Part shown: positions 17,361 to 26,239 of the stretch, one piece after another
Layout: every line of letters begins with the position of its first letter
Numbering within the stretch: position 1 is the stretch's first letter
Assembly (NCBI GenBank): GCA_045600005.1
Contig: JAZRXB010000296.1
Span: forward strand, 1 to 62,592
Length of the DNA stretch: 62,592 nucleotides
Source: Flemingiibacterium sp045600005
GTDB taxonomy: Bacteria; Bacillota; Clostridia; Oscillospirales; CAG-272
Direction of reading: 5' to 3'
The notes under the pieces: model-generated
Database searches by the model: none
Told to the model about the DNA's origin: nothing
What the model saw: the letters and a program-made list of their open reading frames with translations, nothing else
Position numbers and translations under genes: made by a program

Positions 17361-18929
17361 TTGCTTGATATTATTATCAGCGTGATCGTATCCGTTGTCA
17401 TATGTATCCCGCTCGGCGTGTTCTTCGGCATCACTTACCGCAAGAAGGTAGGCGAGGCTGAGATCGGGTCCGCAGAGGAGCAGGCAAGGAAGATCATTGA
17501 AGAAGGCGAAAAAACCGCTGAAAGCACACGAAAAGAGGCGGAAAACCGTAAAAAAGAAGCTCTGATCGAGGCAAAAGAGGAAATTATCCGCCAGAAAAAC
17601 GACGCGGAGCATGAAATCACCGAGCGCCGCGCGGAGCTTTCCAGAATGGAAGCCCGTCTGACCAAGAAAGAAGAGCAGGTCGAACGGAAGCTCGAAAATC
17701 TCGAACACAAGGAAGAAGCGCTCAACAAAAAGATCAAGGAATGCACCGATACGCAGGCCGAGATCGAAGCGATCAAGGCAAAGCATCTGGAAACGCTCGA
17801 AAAGATCGCCGGCATGACCGCTGAGGAAGCGACGGCGCAGATCGTATCCCGCATCGACGAAGAGGTGAAGCACGAAACCGCGCAGAAGCTCATCGAATAC
17901 GAGCAGCAGTTTAAGGAAGAAGCCGATCAGAAGGCAAAGAACATTCTGGCGCTCGCCATTCAGCGCTGCGCATCCGATACGGTCGCCGAGGCGACGGTTT
18001 CGGTCGTCGCTCTGCCGAACGACGAGATGAAGGGACGCATCATCGGACGCGAGGGCCGCAACATTCACGCCATCGAAGCGATGACCGGCGTCGACCTCAT
18101 CATCGACGACACGCCCGAAGCCATCACGCTGTCGAGCTTCGACCCGGTCCGCCGCGAGGTCGCCCGCATCGCGCTCGAAAAGCTGATCGCCGACGGACGC
18201 ATCCATCCCGCCCGCATCGAGGAAATGGTCGAAAAAGCCCGCCGCGACGTCGAAGCGATGATCAAGCAGGCAGGCGAACGCGCAACCTTTGAAACCGGCA
18301 TCCACGGTCTCAGCATCGACATGATCAACCTGCTCGGACGGCTGAAATTCCGTACCAGCTACGGGCAGAACGTCTTAATGCACTCCATCGAGGTCGCAAC
18401 GCTCTCCGGCATGATCGCCGATGAGCTTGGCGTGGACAGCACGCTCGCCAAGCGCGCGGGTCTGCTGCACGATATCGGCAAGGCGCTCACGCAGGAGATC
18501 GAAGGCTCTCACGCACAGCTCGGTGTGGACATCGCCAGGAAGTTCAAGGAGAACAAAGAAGTCATTCACGCCATCGAAGCGCATCACAACGACGTGGAAC
18601 CGCAGACGATCACCGCGATCATCGTACAGGCGGCGGATGCGATCTCGGCAGCCCGTCCCGGCGCAAGATGCGAAGATCTTGAAAATTACATCAAGCGTTT
18701 GCAGAAGCTCGAAGAAATCACATACAGCTTCCCCGGCGTGGAAAAGGCGTTCGCTATTCAGGCAGGACGCGAGGTCCGCATCGCGGTCAAGCCGGAGGAA
18801 GTCAACGACGAGCAGATGGCGGTCATCGCCCGCGAGATCGTGAAGAAGATCGAAGCGGAGCTTCAGTACCCCGGTCAGATCAAGGTCCACATGATCCGCG
18901 AAAGCAGAGCGATCGAATACGCAAAATAA
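17361..18929 (+). CDS. rny: ribonuclease Y
   Basis: 522 residues, standard length. A membrane-anchored endoribonuclease that starts decay of many mRNAs in Firmicutes. N-terminal transmembrane helix (about 2-24), long charged coiled coil (about 30-200), KH domain with GRIIGREGRN from about residue 225, and an HD domain with LLHDIGK (H370, D371). The C-terminal segment ends IRESRAIEYAK as usual. Translation starts at TTG: a perfect TAAGGAGGTG sits 8 bases upstream and no better ATG exists. It has its own promoter and a double hairpin downstream. ymdB, often the next gene in other Firmicutes, is instead at 43130. Confidence 0.97.
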   Translation: MLDIIISVIVSVVICIPLGVFFGITYRKKVGEAEIGSAEEQARKIIEEGEKTAESTRKEAENRKKEALIEAKEEIIRQKNDAEHEITERRAELSRMEARLTKKEEQVERKLENLEHKEEALNKKIKECTDTQAEIEAIKAKHLETLEKIAGMTAEEATAQIVSRIDEEVKHETAQKLIEYEQQFKEEADQKAKNILALAIQRCASDTVAEATVSVVALPNDEMKGRIIGREGRNIHAIEAMTGVDLIIDDTPEAITLSSFDPVRREVARIALEKLIADGRIHPARIEEMVEKARRDVEAMIKQAGERATFETGIHGLSIDMINLLGRLKFRTSYGQNVLMHSIEVATLSGMIADELGVDSTLAKRAGLLHDIGKALTQEIEGSHAQLGVDIARKFKENKEVIHAIEAHHNDVEPQTITAIIVQAADAISAARPGARCEDLENYIKRLQKLEEITYSFPGVEKAFAIQAGREVRIAVKPEEVNDEQMAVIAREIVKKIEAELQYPGQIKVHMIRESRAIEYAK

Positions 18930-19066
18930 CCCGCATGATCAGAGACAAAAGCAGGCATCTTTGGTGAGATAAGTTCGAAAGGCAGAACCGAGCCGCAAGG
19001 CGAGGGATAGACATAGATTGAACCGAACCTGAGACGAAATATAGCTTTGCGCTTTGATATAGATTT
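18930..19066 (+). other. uncharacterised structured intergenic stretch after rny
   Basis: Between the rny stop and its long hairpin lie about 140 bases without a gene. They contain a GCC-GCAA-GGC mini-hairpin (GNRA loop) and a possible GAAAT/ATTTC pairing around 19036-19067. It does not match any riboswitch or RNA family I can name. It could be a 3'-UTR or a small RNA processed from it. Confidence 0.3.
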
Positions 19067-19174
19067 CAGAAAGCACCGGTCAGACGGTTTCCGATGGGAA
19101 ACGGCTCTGACCGGTGCTTTCTGATAGGAGACTCCCGACCAAAATCCCCCGAAGGGAGACCCTTCGGGGGATTT
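19067..19174. terminator. long hairpin followed by bidirectional terminator
   Basis: Two perfect stems. The first is an 18-bp stem (19067-19084/19106-19123) with a second inner stem, no T-run. The second is a 15-bp stem (19142-19156/19160-19174) with ATTT/AAAT flanks. The second can end rny on the plus strand and the CBM9-like gene on the minus strand. Confidence 0.85.
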
Positions 19175-19204
19175 CTGCTATGAAGAAAGGAGAAGATCGT
19201 CGAA

Positions 19205-19978
19205 TTATCTGTGCTTGTTCTTTCTGATGCCGACATAGGAAGCTGCCATCAGCAGAGCTGCGGTCGGGACGATCATATCGAACGTTGCAGCTGCCTTCGC
19301 GGTGGAAGCGGCGGCCGTTTCTGCTGCCTTCGGAAGCTCAACCGATTTGGAGGAAAGGGTGTACTTGGTGGGGGTAGTTCTCAGATAAACCATCTTGGCG
19401 CCTTCGGCTTCGATCTGGTTGTTGATCTGGAGCGCGTAAACGATGGCGTCGCCGGCCTTCTTGCCCTGGATCGGAATCGCGATCTCAACGACGTAGCTCT
19501 TGTCGGCGTGGGTCGCCTTCAGGATACCGTCCTTGATGCTGTCGCCGCCGTAGAGCTTCTTGCCCCATGCGTCGCCCGCGATCTTGTACGGGTCGGAAAC
19601 CGCGGTGATGGCGGCGGCGAAGTCAACGTAATCTTCCACGTTGTCGTTCTGCCAGAAGTTCGTGCCGGTTGCAAAATAGCTGTCCGCACGGGTCATCAGC
19701 GTGTTGTCGGTGACGGTGGTGCACATATAGAGATACTTGTCGTCATACAGGATGTAGGTGATGCCTCTCATTTCAGACGCCTTGGTGACGTCCGCGCCGG
19801 AAACGGGATTCAGCTTGGCACCCTGGCTGTCAACCATGACGCTCTGCTTGTAAATGTCGTCGAGCTTGCCGTCCAGAGTAGGCGTGCCTTTGAGGATTTC
19901 CGTTCCGGCTGCGGAGACGGAAAGACCCGAAGCGAGGATGCAGGAAGCCGCTAAGAGTGCCGCGAGTAATTTCTTCAT
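19205..19978 (-). CDS. secreted CBM9/DOMON-like protein with C-terminal membrane anchor
   Basis: 257 residues from the ATG at 19978, which follows GGAGGAATTTTATC; an in-frame ATG at 19999 lacks a site. A signal peptide (MKKLLAALLAASCILASGLSVSA) leads to GTPTLDGKLDDIYKQSVMV, a CBM9-like opening (PxIDGxxDxxW in the family), then DDKYLYMCTTVTDN and DNVEDYVDF, which match the family's metal and ligand strands. An Ala/Lys-rich linker and a hydrophobic segment (TFDMIVPTAALLMAASYVGI) ending in KNKHR anchor it to the membrane; no LPXTG is present. A role in binding carbohydrate at the surface is inferred. The divergent AraC gene is its likely regulator. Confidence 0.8.
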   Translation of the reverse strand: MKKLLAALLAASCILASGLSVSAAGTEILKGTPTLDGKLDDIYKQSVMVDSQGAKLNPVSGADVTKASEMRGITYILYDDKYLYMCTTVTDNTLMTRADSYFATGTNFWQNDNVEDYVDFAAAITAVSDPYKIAGDAWGKKLYGGDSIKDGILKATHADKSYVVEIAIPIQGKKAGDAIVYALQINNQIEAEGAKMVYLRTTPTKYTLSSKSVELPKAAETAAASTAKAAATFDMIVPTAALLMAASYVGIRKNKHR

Positions 19979-20035
19979 GATAAAATTCCTCCGTTTCAAA
20001 TTTGCCGGATGTTCTTGACATCCGTGCTATAAACT

Positions 20036-20064
20036 ATTATAATAGAAATGTGGGGAAAAGTAAA
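20036..20064 (-). promoter_or_regulatory. promoter of the CBM9-like gene
   Basis: Minus strand TTTACT (20059-20064), 17-base spacer, TATAAT (20036-20041). The weak -35 suggests that an activator, perhaps the divergent AraC protein, is needed. Confidence 0.6.
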
Positions 20065-20124
20065 TAGAATAAATTGACATAACTGTTTGAAAAATGAACA
20101 TTGTGACGAAGGATGTGAACAAAA

Positions 20125-21021
20125 ATGGTTAATCAGACGGTCAAACGGAATATTTATAACGAAGAAGTTTATTATCTGCACAGCGGGATCAATGATTTTT
20201 TCACCGTATTTCATTTCGGACGGACCATGCCGGACGTCTCTTATCTGACCGTACACGGTTCGGCGTCGCCGTACCACATCCTTGAATTCGTGAACAGCGG
20301 CGTCGGTTATATCGAAAACGGGAAAACCGTTGAGAAAGTGACGGCAGGGGATTTCTACTGCCTGAACAAGCTGGCAGACGCGCGGTTTTATTCGGATCAT
20401 GAGACGCCTTACGACAAGTTCTTCCTGAGTCTGTACGGCGAGCTGCCGGATCATCTTGTGTCGGCTTTTTACGGAGACAAGCCGTACCATATTTTTCATG
20501 CAGGCGATAACGCGGGGGAATATGCCGCGCTGTTCGGGAAGCTGCGCGGGCTGTTATGCTGGGATATACCGGACCTCTCAAGCAGAAATCTGATGGAGGT
20601 ATCGAATCTGGTCTTTCGGATGATGAGCCTTTCGGCGGAGGAGCTTCACTACGGTACGCTGATGGGCGAACCGACGCTGGCGGACGAGCTGAGACGTTAT
20701 TTCGACAGCTCGCTGACAAAAGAGCAGAATCTGACCGAAGCGGCGGCGGAATTCAGCATCAGCGTCACGCATCTCATCCGGGTGTTCAAGGAAAAATACA
20801 ACGTCACGCCCAAGCAGTATATCATGAAGCGGAGGATCGCGGCGGCGCGTCTGATGCTGAGCGACACGTCGATGACCGTGCAGCAGATCGCGGAAAAGCT
20901 GTGCTTTTCCGATTCCAACTATTTTTCCGTCGTTTTCCGCCGCTACACCGACATGACGCCGAGCGAGTATCGGAGCCGCGAAGATTGGAAAAACTACATC
21001 GTGAATTATACGCCGCAATAA
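20125..21021 (+). CDS. AraC family transcriptional regulator
   Basis: 298 residues. The N-terminal cupin-like sensing domain (about 20-110; HILEFVNSGVGYIENGKT, AGDFYCLNK) precedes a C-terminal double helix-turn-helix (about 195-290), with FSISVTHLIRVFKEKYNVTP as the first unit and TVQQIAEKLCFSDSNYFSVV as the second, then the typical RRYTDMTPSEYR. Such proteins usually sense a sugar or related ligand and activate a nearby gene. It is divergent from the CBM9-like surface protein across a 146-base AT-rich gap, the expected arrangement for local control. A TTGACA at 20074-20079 lacks a clear -10. Confidence 0.93.
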   Translation: MVNQTVKRNIYNEEVYYLHSGINDFFTVFHFGRTMPDVSYLTVHGSASPYHILEFVNSGVGYIENGKTVEKVTAGDFYCLNKLADARFYSDHETPYDKFFLSLYGELPDHLVSAFYGDKPYHIFHAGDNAGEYAALFGKLRGLLCWDIPDLSSRNLMEVSNLVFRMMSLSAEELHYGTLMGEPTLADELRRYFDSSLTKEQNLTEAAAEFSISVTHLIRVFKEKYNVTPKQYIMKRRIAAARLMLSDTSMTVQQIAEKLCFSDSNYFSVVFRRYTDMTPSEYRSREDWKNYIVNYTPQ

Positions 21022-21049
21022 AAAACGCCCCGGCGGGCGTTTTTTATTG
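21016..21049. terminator. bidirectional terminator between araC-type gene and mrnC
   Basis: Stem AATAAAAAACGCCC/GGGCGTTTTTTATT with a four-base loop; A-run and T-run on either side. It serves the converging genes. Confidence 0.92.
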
Positions 21050-21078
21050 CGGCTATATACTTTTGTGCATGGAAACGG

Positions 21079-21525
21079 TCATGTGCCGCTTTGGGGCGCG
21101 CTGTCGTTCCGGACGGCTTCGAGGGGATCTGCCGATAACTGTTCCAGCACGTCGGCGTAGGCGAGCCGGAACAGCTCGTCCGCGCGTCCGGTCTGACCGG
21201 TCAGGTCGAGATAGCCGAACAGCGCTTCCATGCCGGTTGCGCGGCGGTATTCCTGCGCGGTGGCGCTCTTCGGAATGGAAATGCCGTGCGCGTTCCGCCC
21301 GCGCTTGAAAATATACAGCTCGTCCTCGGTGAGGAAGGGGAGGATCTTTTCGATCCCGGCACTCTGGGCGGAGGCTTTGACGAAGCGGAGCGCGAGACGG
21401 CTGAGCGCGCCGCCGTCGCCCGTGCCGAGCGTCAGCAGCGTGCGCCGTACCAGCACTTCCAGCACGGCGTCGCCGAGATAAGCCAGCGTGGACCCGCTCA
21501 GCTCACGTGTGATATCCTGATTCAT
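21079..21525 (-). CDS. mrnC: Mini-ribonuclease III
   Basis: 148 residues. A dsRNA-binding-domain-less RNase III that matures 23S rRNA in Firmicutes. The catalytic motif is YLGDAVLEVLVRRTLL, then HGISIPKSATAQEYRRATGMEALFGYLDLTG, the diagnostic Mini-III block. The ATG at 21525 is chosen because AGAAAGGATCCCC precedes it; a longer frame to 21570 has no site. It stands alone; the usual cysS/rlmB neighbours are absent. Confidence 0.93.
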   Translation of the reverse strand: MNQDITRELSGSTLAYLGDAVLEVLVRRTLLTLGTGDGGALSRLALRFVKASAQSAGIEKILPFLTEDELYIFKRGRNAHGISIPKSATAQEYRRATGMEALFGYLDLTGQTGRADELFRLAYADVLEQLSADPLEAVRNDSAPQSGT

Positions 21526-21617
21526 GGGGATCCTTTCTGTCTGTGACGGTGATGCGGCGGAAAACGCCATATATTCAGGCGCTTTTGTGCCGAAAAAACG
21601 GTCTGTCAGGCGTATCC

Positions 21618-23228
21618 TTACTTTCTTTCGATGAGGACGTCTTCGCAGTCCGCCTTGCCGCAGCCGGTCAGGCGGACGGTCATCGCACCGCTGTCGGTCC
21701 GGCGGCAGTTCTTCATCGTGACGCTGCGCGCATGCTCCGCCGTGACCGGAACGGAGTCGTCGAAGGTGCAGTTTTCAAGGTCGATATCGCCGTGATAATA
21801 CGGCTGCCGTTCGGTCGGAACGAATTCCGGGCAGGAGCGGATCACGGCGCGGGAGGTGCGGAACGCCGTATCGCGCACCTTGAAATGCTCGCAGGGGCTG
21901 GATTCGTACCAGTAGGTCATGTCGCCGGTCAGAAGGAACGGCGCTTCGGTCTCGGTGTTTTCGATCAGGATATCCCCGCGGCTCTGGAAACGAAGATGCG
22001 AATTGCATTTTCCGAAGCGGCAGTTCCGAATGGTGATGCGGCACTGCGTGGAGAGGTTTTCGATCACGTCGTTTTCCTCATGCGATTCGACGGGACGGTC
22101 GAGCGTGAAGCGGACGCGCTTTTCGGCGACCGGTTCGACCGAGAGAAGGGTGTATTCCGCCGCCGGCTCCTGCGTGTGACCATGGCAGACGCGGATGCGG
22201 TCTCCCGCAAGGAACAGCGGCGTCTGTGCGATCGGTTCAAGGCAGGTCTCGGCGGTGATCGTACTGCCGGATACGCTCTTTAACGAATAGAAATTGCTGT
22301 GAATGTTCAGGATATCGTCGATGGTCCCTTCGACCACGCTGTCGCGGATGACGAACTCGCCGGAGCAGGCGAAGGCATGGATGCCGTCGGCGGCGTTGGC
22401 GATGATGCTCGGCGACTGTTCGTCGAAGGTCATGCGGATGCGGTCGAGGGTGACATTCTCACAGTGGAACGGGAAGATGCCCATGCCGGTCCCGTTCAGG
22501 ATCCGGTAGTCGGTCAGCGTCACGTTTTTGCAGCAGACCATCTGGATGTTCGAGATATTGCGCCGCTCGTGACCGATGACAGCCAGCTGTCCCGGACGAA
22601 GGTCGGACGGGATCGGGACCTCGCCCTTCTTTGTGAGGACGAGCAGACCGTTCTCCTCGGAGACCGCGAACTGCACGGTGGACTTTGCCCACGGCAGCGA
22701 CGGGTCGATCTGAGGGTTTTTGCCGAAGATGACGAGGTGGATGCCTCTGCCCTGACGGGTCGCGGCGTCGAAATTCTGGAGGAACATCGGCGCTTTATCG
22801 AGGTCGCGGTTCTCCCACGTATCGCTGACGATGACAAGCTCGCCGTCCTCAACGCGGTAGGGGAAATCCGAACCGATCTTCAACACGAGCCGCTCCGCGT
22901 CCGACGAGACGATCTCGCCCTGCGTATAGGGGCAGCGGTCGTACCGGACGGTCACGTTCCGGACAGAGACGTTTTCGCAGCCGTCGAGCAGGAAGGGCTG
23001 GATCTTCCCGTGCAGCGTCAGCACCGCGCCGCCGAAGTCCAGCGTGACGTTTTTCAGGTTCCTGAGGTAAAACACGGTATGGAGCGGGTCGCCGTGTCCT
23101 CTTAAATAATAGCGCGGGTCGTCGGCGAGGATCGTGTCTTTTTCGGCAAAATCATAGGCGGGACGATCCGCGCGGTAAACGGTGTCGTCCTCAAAATGAT
23201 GATCGAGCGGAAGAACAGCGTATTTCAT
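21618..23228 (-). CDS. right-handed parallel beta-helix protein, GH110 (alpha-1,3-galactosidase)-like
   Basis: 536 residues from the ATG at 23228 (an ATG three codons earlier is possible). Repeated short strands with Asn/Val ladders (VTLDFGGAVLTLHG, ENVSVRNVTVRYD, CRITIRNCRFGKC, GDILIENTETEA) indicate a parallel beta-helix. The central ADGIHAFACSGEFVIRDS with GTIDDILNIH resembles the D-rich active-site region I associate with GH110. No signal peptide, so it is probably cytoplasmic, acting on imported oligosaccharides. The start sits behind a Shine-Dalgarno/hairpin leader almost identical to that of thiI. Activity on a galactoside is inference; another beta-helix carbohydrate enzyme is possible. 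Confidence 0.7.
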   Translation of the reverse strand: MKYAVLPLDHHFEDDTVYRADRPAYDFAEKDTILADDPRYYLRGHGDPLHTVFYLRNLKNVTLDFGGAVLTLHGKIQPFLLDGCENVSVRNVTVRYDRCPYTQGEIVSSDAERLVLKIGSDFPYRVEDGELVIVSDTWENRDLDKAPMFLQNFDAATRQGRGIHLVIFGKNPQIDPSLPWAKSTVQFAVSEENGLLVLTKKGEVPIPSDLRPGQLAVIGHERRNISNIQMVCCKNVTLTDYRILNGTGMGIFPFHCENVTLDRIRMTFDEQSPSIIANAADGIHAFACSGEFVIRDSVVEGTIDDILNIHSNFYSLKSVSGSTITAETCLEPIAQTPLFLAGDRIRVCHGHTQEPAAEYTLLSVEPVAEKRVRFTLDRPVESHEENDVIENLSTQCRITIRNCRFGKCNSHLRFQSRGDILIENTETEAPFLLTGDMTYWYESSPCEHFKVRDTAFRTSRAVIRSCPEFVPTERQPYYHGDIDLENCTFDDSVPVTAEHARSVTMKNCRRTDSGAMTVRLTGCGKADCEDVLIERK

Positions 23229-23275
23229 ATGTATCATTCATGGCTTTCGCCCATGCGAAAGCGCTCCCTTTCTGC
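23228..23275 (-). promoter_or_regulatory. Shine-Dalgarno plus hairpin leader before the beta-helix gene
   Basis: On the minus strand CAGAAAGGGAGC (23262-23273) is followed by the hairpin GCTTTCGC/GCGAAAGC (arms 23243-23250 and 23255-23262) and ATGAATGATACATATG. It matches the leader at 15858-15904 in the SD, both arms and the TGATACA tail. Confidence 0.6.
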
Positions 23276-23319
23276 GAAAACATGAAGCGGGTCCCCGTTC
23301 CCCGGAAACCCGCTTTCCA

Positions 23320-26223
23320 TTATACCACATCCGTGCGGTTTTTGCAAGACGGCAGGTAGAAATAATGCAGATAGAGCTTTCCGAACACGTTTGAGCCGCG
23401 CGCGATATAATCGTGCAGCTCACGCGCATAGTCGGCAAGCAGATCGAGACGTTCGCGCGGGATCGACAGGGCGAATTCGCCTGCCATCATCGCATCGGAC
23501 ACGACCGAGAAGGATTCGTGCGTGAACTGTCCCAGCTCACCCTCCACCCGTTCGGCAAAGGCGTGCTGATGCTCGCCCGGCTGAGGCGACAGTCTGCGGA
23601 ACGCCAGCAGACGGAGGATCAGCTCGTTGAACTCTGCGGCGAGCTTCATGCGCGTGCCGTTGTCGAGGACCCGCTCGGACGCCAGCTTGAGAAGAGCGCT
23701 GCGCCGCGTTTCGGCACGTTCGGCGCGCTTTTTCAGCCACAGGATAAAGAACGTGACGCAGACGGCGGCGGCAAGCAGAACGATCAGCACCGGAAGAAGC
23801 GTCTGAAGGAGCGGCTCGTCTTCGGTTTCCGTGTCGATGTCGGTCGGATCCTCCGGTTCTTCCTCCATGAGATCGTCGGGATCGGGCGCGGTGTAGTGCG
23901 TGCTGACCTGCGCCTGATACGGACGGTACATATCGTCGTAGTATGCCGAGGTCGCTTCATACTGCACCCAGCCGTAGCCGTCGTAGTAGACTTCGATCCA
24001 TGCGTGCGCGTCATAGTCGCGCACCGTCGTGATATAGCGGGCAGCGGCGTTCTTGTCGGTCAGACGGATGAATTCGTCCGCGATGTAGCCCTCTGCGTAG
24101 CGGGCGGGAATGCCGAGCGTGCGCAGCATCATGACTGCCGAGGTCGCAAACTGGACGCAGTAGCCTTCCTTCGTGTCGAATAAGAAGGTCTCCGCCGCGT
24201 TCAGGTAGGGGCGTTCGGGGTCGGGGTCCTTCGCTTCGAGCGTGTAGGTCATGTTTTCGGACAGATAGTCGATGATCGCCATGACCTGCATATCGCGGAG
24301 GCTGAATTCAAAGGCGTAGTCGGAGGGAGGAGAGGTGCGGAAGAATTCTATGAGCTGCCTGTTAAAATCGTTCTGATTCAGGATCCCCGCCGCAAGATCA
24401 CGGAATTCCGCCGCGCCTTCGCTGACGGTCATGTAGTTGGCGTAGACGTAGTTCTGATAATTTTGCCGGTCTTTGAGCAGACGGTCGACCACGGCGCGCT
24501 GCTCATCGTCCATGTCGTAGGCGTAGCGGTACCAGAGCGCGTCGTTCTGAGCGGAGCTGACGCCGGTCGGCGTTTCACCGAACAGCGGGATCCCGCGCCG
24601 CGCATAGGTGATCGACAGCAGGGAGACCGCGTTTTCATAGGCGTCTGTCAGCTCGTTTCCCGACAGGCCGGAGTCCCTTAACATCTGATACTGTGCGATG
24701 CAGGCTGCCTGACCGTCGAAATAGCTCATCAGCTCGCCGAGATTGTAAGCGAATTCCCGGTCGCGCAGAAGCGGCAGCTGGGCGATCGTCGAGTAATCGT
24801 CGAGGAACAGATAGGGCGCGGAGGTATAGATGCCGTCGTAGTAGTTGACGTAGTGCAGATCGATCGGCGTGCGGGAGCCGTGCTCCATCAGACGCAGACG
24901 CTGGTTGCTGTAAGACGGCATGAAGATCATGTTGTTCGTCGGCTTCTGCTTTTTGATGTGGACCTGCTCGGTGACATAACCGTATTCGAGATGCGATTTG
25001 TAGCCGGAGGTCTCGGGAAGCTCGACAAGCGACGGATTCATCGCGTACAGCAGATCGGACGTCATGCGCTCGGGAGTGAAATCCTCGCCGAACAGACGGC
25101 GGTATTCGGCGATCTTATCGTATTCCGGCGAATGCCAGCTGTCCTCCGAATAATCGGCTCCCGTCCAGCTGCGCAGGTAGACCGGCACGGCGTTGTCGAT
25201 CATGACCTCGAAGATCTTCTCGCCGGTATAGTGGCGGTTCTGCGCGGCGGTCGAACGGCTGTCGAGCGAAGCGCCCGAGAACAGCATACTGGACAGGTCG
25301 GGTTCGTCGCCCTGTGCGACGGCGTTCAGATAATTCTCGATCTTGAGCGCGGGCTGAGAGATCGACGGAATGTCCTTCATGCTGTTTTTGACTTTTGCGG
25401 GGAAGAAGAACAACAGCAGCGTCAGAAGCGCCGCGCCGAGACCCGTGAAGCCGCCCATCGCGGAACCGGCGCGGAACCGGCGCAGATATTCGGCGCGCTG
25501 TCCGGCGGGAGCTTCGGACGGCGCGGCGTCCTGACGGATGACGCGCTTTTTGAGGTAAATGCGGTCGTAGGCGGAGAGCGCGAGGAGCCCGGCGAAGACT
25601 GACAGGATCAGCGCCAGCCCCGAATTATCCGGCGCAAGACCGTAGTAAAGGCTGACCGTACACAGGACCGCGCCGATCAGGATCAGCGGGATCAGACGGG
25701 TGCGCTTGATCAGGCAGACGGCGATGACCGCGCCGAGCAGGATGGCAATCAGGGAAAACGCGAGCTGCTGACAGTCGGCTTCGGTCTTGTGAAGCTGTTT
25801 GAGGGAATAGGTAAAGTCAAGGACGTAGCGCTTCATGCCCGCGTAGCCGAGCGCGTCGAGCCGTCTGAAAAAGGCGTTATAAAGGGAGGTGGCGCTGAAA
25901 ATCAGGATATCGGGTACTTTTTCCGCTCTCAGAAAGAGCAATCCCGCTCCTGCCGTCAGGACCGTTCCGCCAAGGAAAAACCACTTGCTGATCCCCATCG
26001 CGCAGAACCAGACGGTCGGGAGAAGGCTCCAGAGAAAAACGGAGGAGCCGCTGACCTCCAGCGCCAGCGAATCGGTCAGAAAGGACAGAAAACTGTTAAG
26101 ACAGAGGAAGACGAGCCCGCTCCGGCACAGATAACCTATGACCTGCGCGGCTGTTCCGCCGCTCTGACGGTCAGCGGAGATCAGCTCGGCTTCGTCCGAT
26201 CTGGATTTGTGATTCGGATTCAA
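23320..26223 (-). CDS. membrane transglutaminase-like protease/peptidase (TgpA-like)
   Basis: 967 residues. The N-terminal half carries about eight hydrophobic segments (residues ~20-290). A large extracytoplasmic region follows, with a transglutaminase-like core: Cys689 in EGYCVQFATS, His740 in DYDAHAWIEV and a following acidic/aromatic strand. After an acidic Glu/Asp/Pro linker comes one more transmembrane helix (LLQTLLPVLIVLLAAAVCVTFF) and a helical cytoplasmic tail resembling DUF4129. The TTG at 26223 is the start: GGAGG lies 8 bases upstream, whereas the frame upstream merely reads through that site. It forms an operon with the MoxR and DUF58 genes, the standard trio. Its natural substrate is unknown. 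Confidence 0.9.
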   Translation of the reverse strand: MNPNHKSRSDEAELISADRQSGGTAAQVIGYLCRSGLVFLCLNSFLSFLTDSLALEVSGSSVFLWSLLPTVWFCAMGISKWFFLGGTVLTAGAGLLFLRAEKVPDILIFSATSLYNAFFRRLDALGYAGMKRYVLDFTYSLKQLHKTEADCQQLAFSLIAILLGAVIAVCLIKRTRLIPLILIGAVLCTVSLYYGLAPDNSGLALILSVFAGLLALSAYDRIYLKKRVIRQDAAPSEAPAGQRAEYLRRFRAGSAMGGFTGLGAALLTLLLFFFPAKVKNSMKDIPSISQPALKIENYLNAVAQGDEPDLSSMLFSGASLDSRSTAAQNRHYTGEKIFEVMIDNAVPVYLRSWTGADYSEDSWHSPEYDKIAEYRRLFGEDFTPERMTSDLLYAMNPSLVELPETSGYKSHLEYGYVTEQVHIKKQKPTNNMIFMPSYSNQRLRLMEHGSRTPIDLHYVNYYDGIYTSAPYLFLDDYSTIAQLPLLRDREFAYNLGELMSYFDGQAACIAQYQMLRDSGLSGNELTDAYENAVSLLSITYARRGIPLFGETPTGVSSAQNDALWYRYAYDMDDEQRAVVDRLLKDRQNYQNYVYANYMTVSEGAAEFRDLAAGILNQNDFNRQLIEFFRTSPPSDYAFEFSLRDMQVMAIIDYLSENMTYTLEAKDPDPERPYLNAAETFLFDTKEGYCVQFATSAVMMLRTLGIPARYAEGYIADEFIRLTDKNAAARYITTVRDYDAHAWIEVYYDGYGWVQYEATSAYYDDMYRPYQAQVSTHYTAPDPDDLMEEEPEDPTDIDTETEDEPLLQTLLPVLIVLLAAAVCVTFFILWLKKRAERAETRRSALLKLASERVLDNGTRMKLAAEFNELILRLLAFRRLSPQPGEHQHAFAERVEGELGQFTHESFSVVSDAMMAGEFALSIPRERLDLLADYARELHDYIARGSNVFGKLYLHYFYLPSCKNRTDVV

Positions 26224-26239
26224 CGATATTACCTCCAAA

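Noticed and set aside
18961..19060. c-di-GMP riboswitch or SRP/6S RNA after rny
   Set aside because: Some GNRA and GTTCGAAAGG similarity, but the conserved cores of those RNAs are not present.
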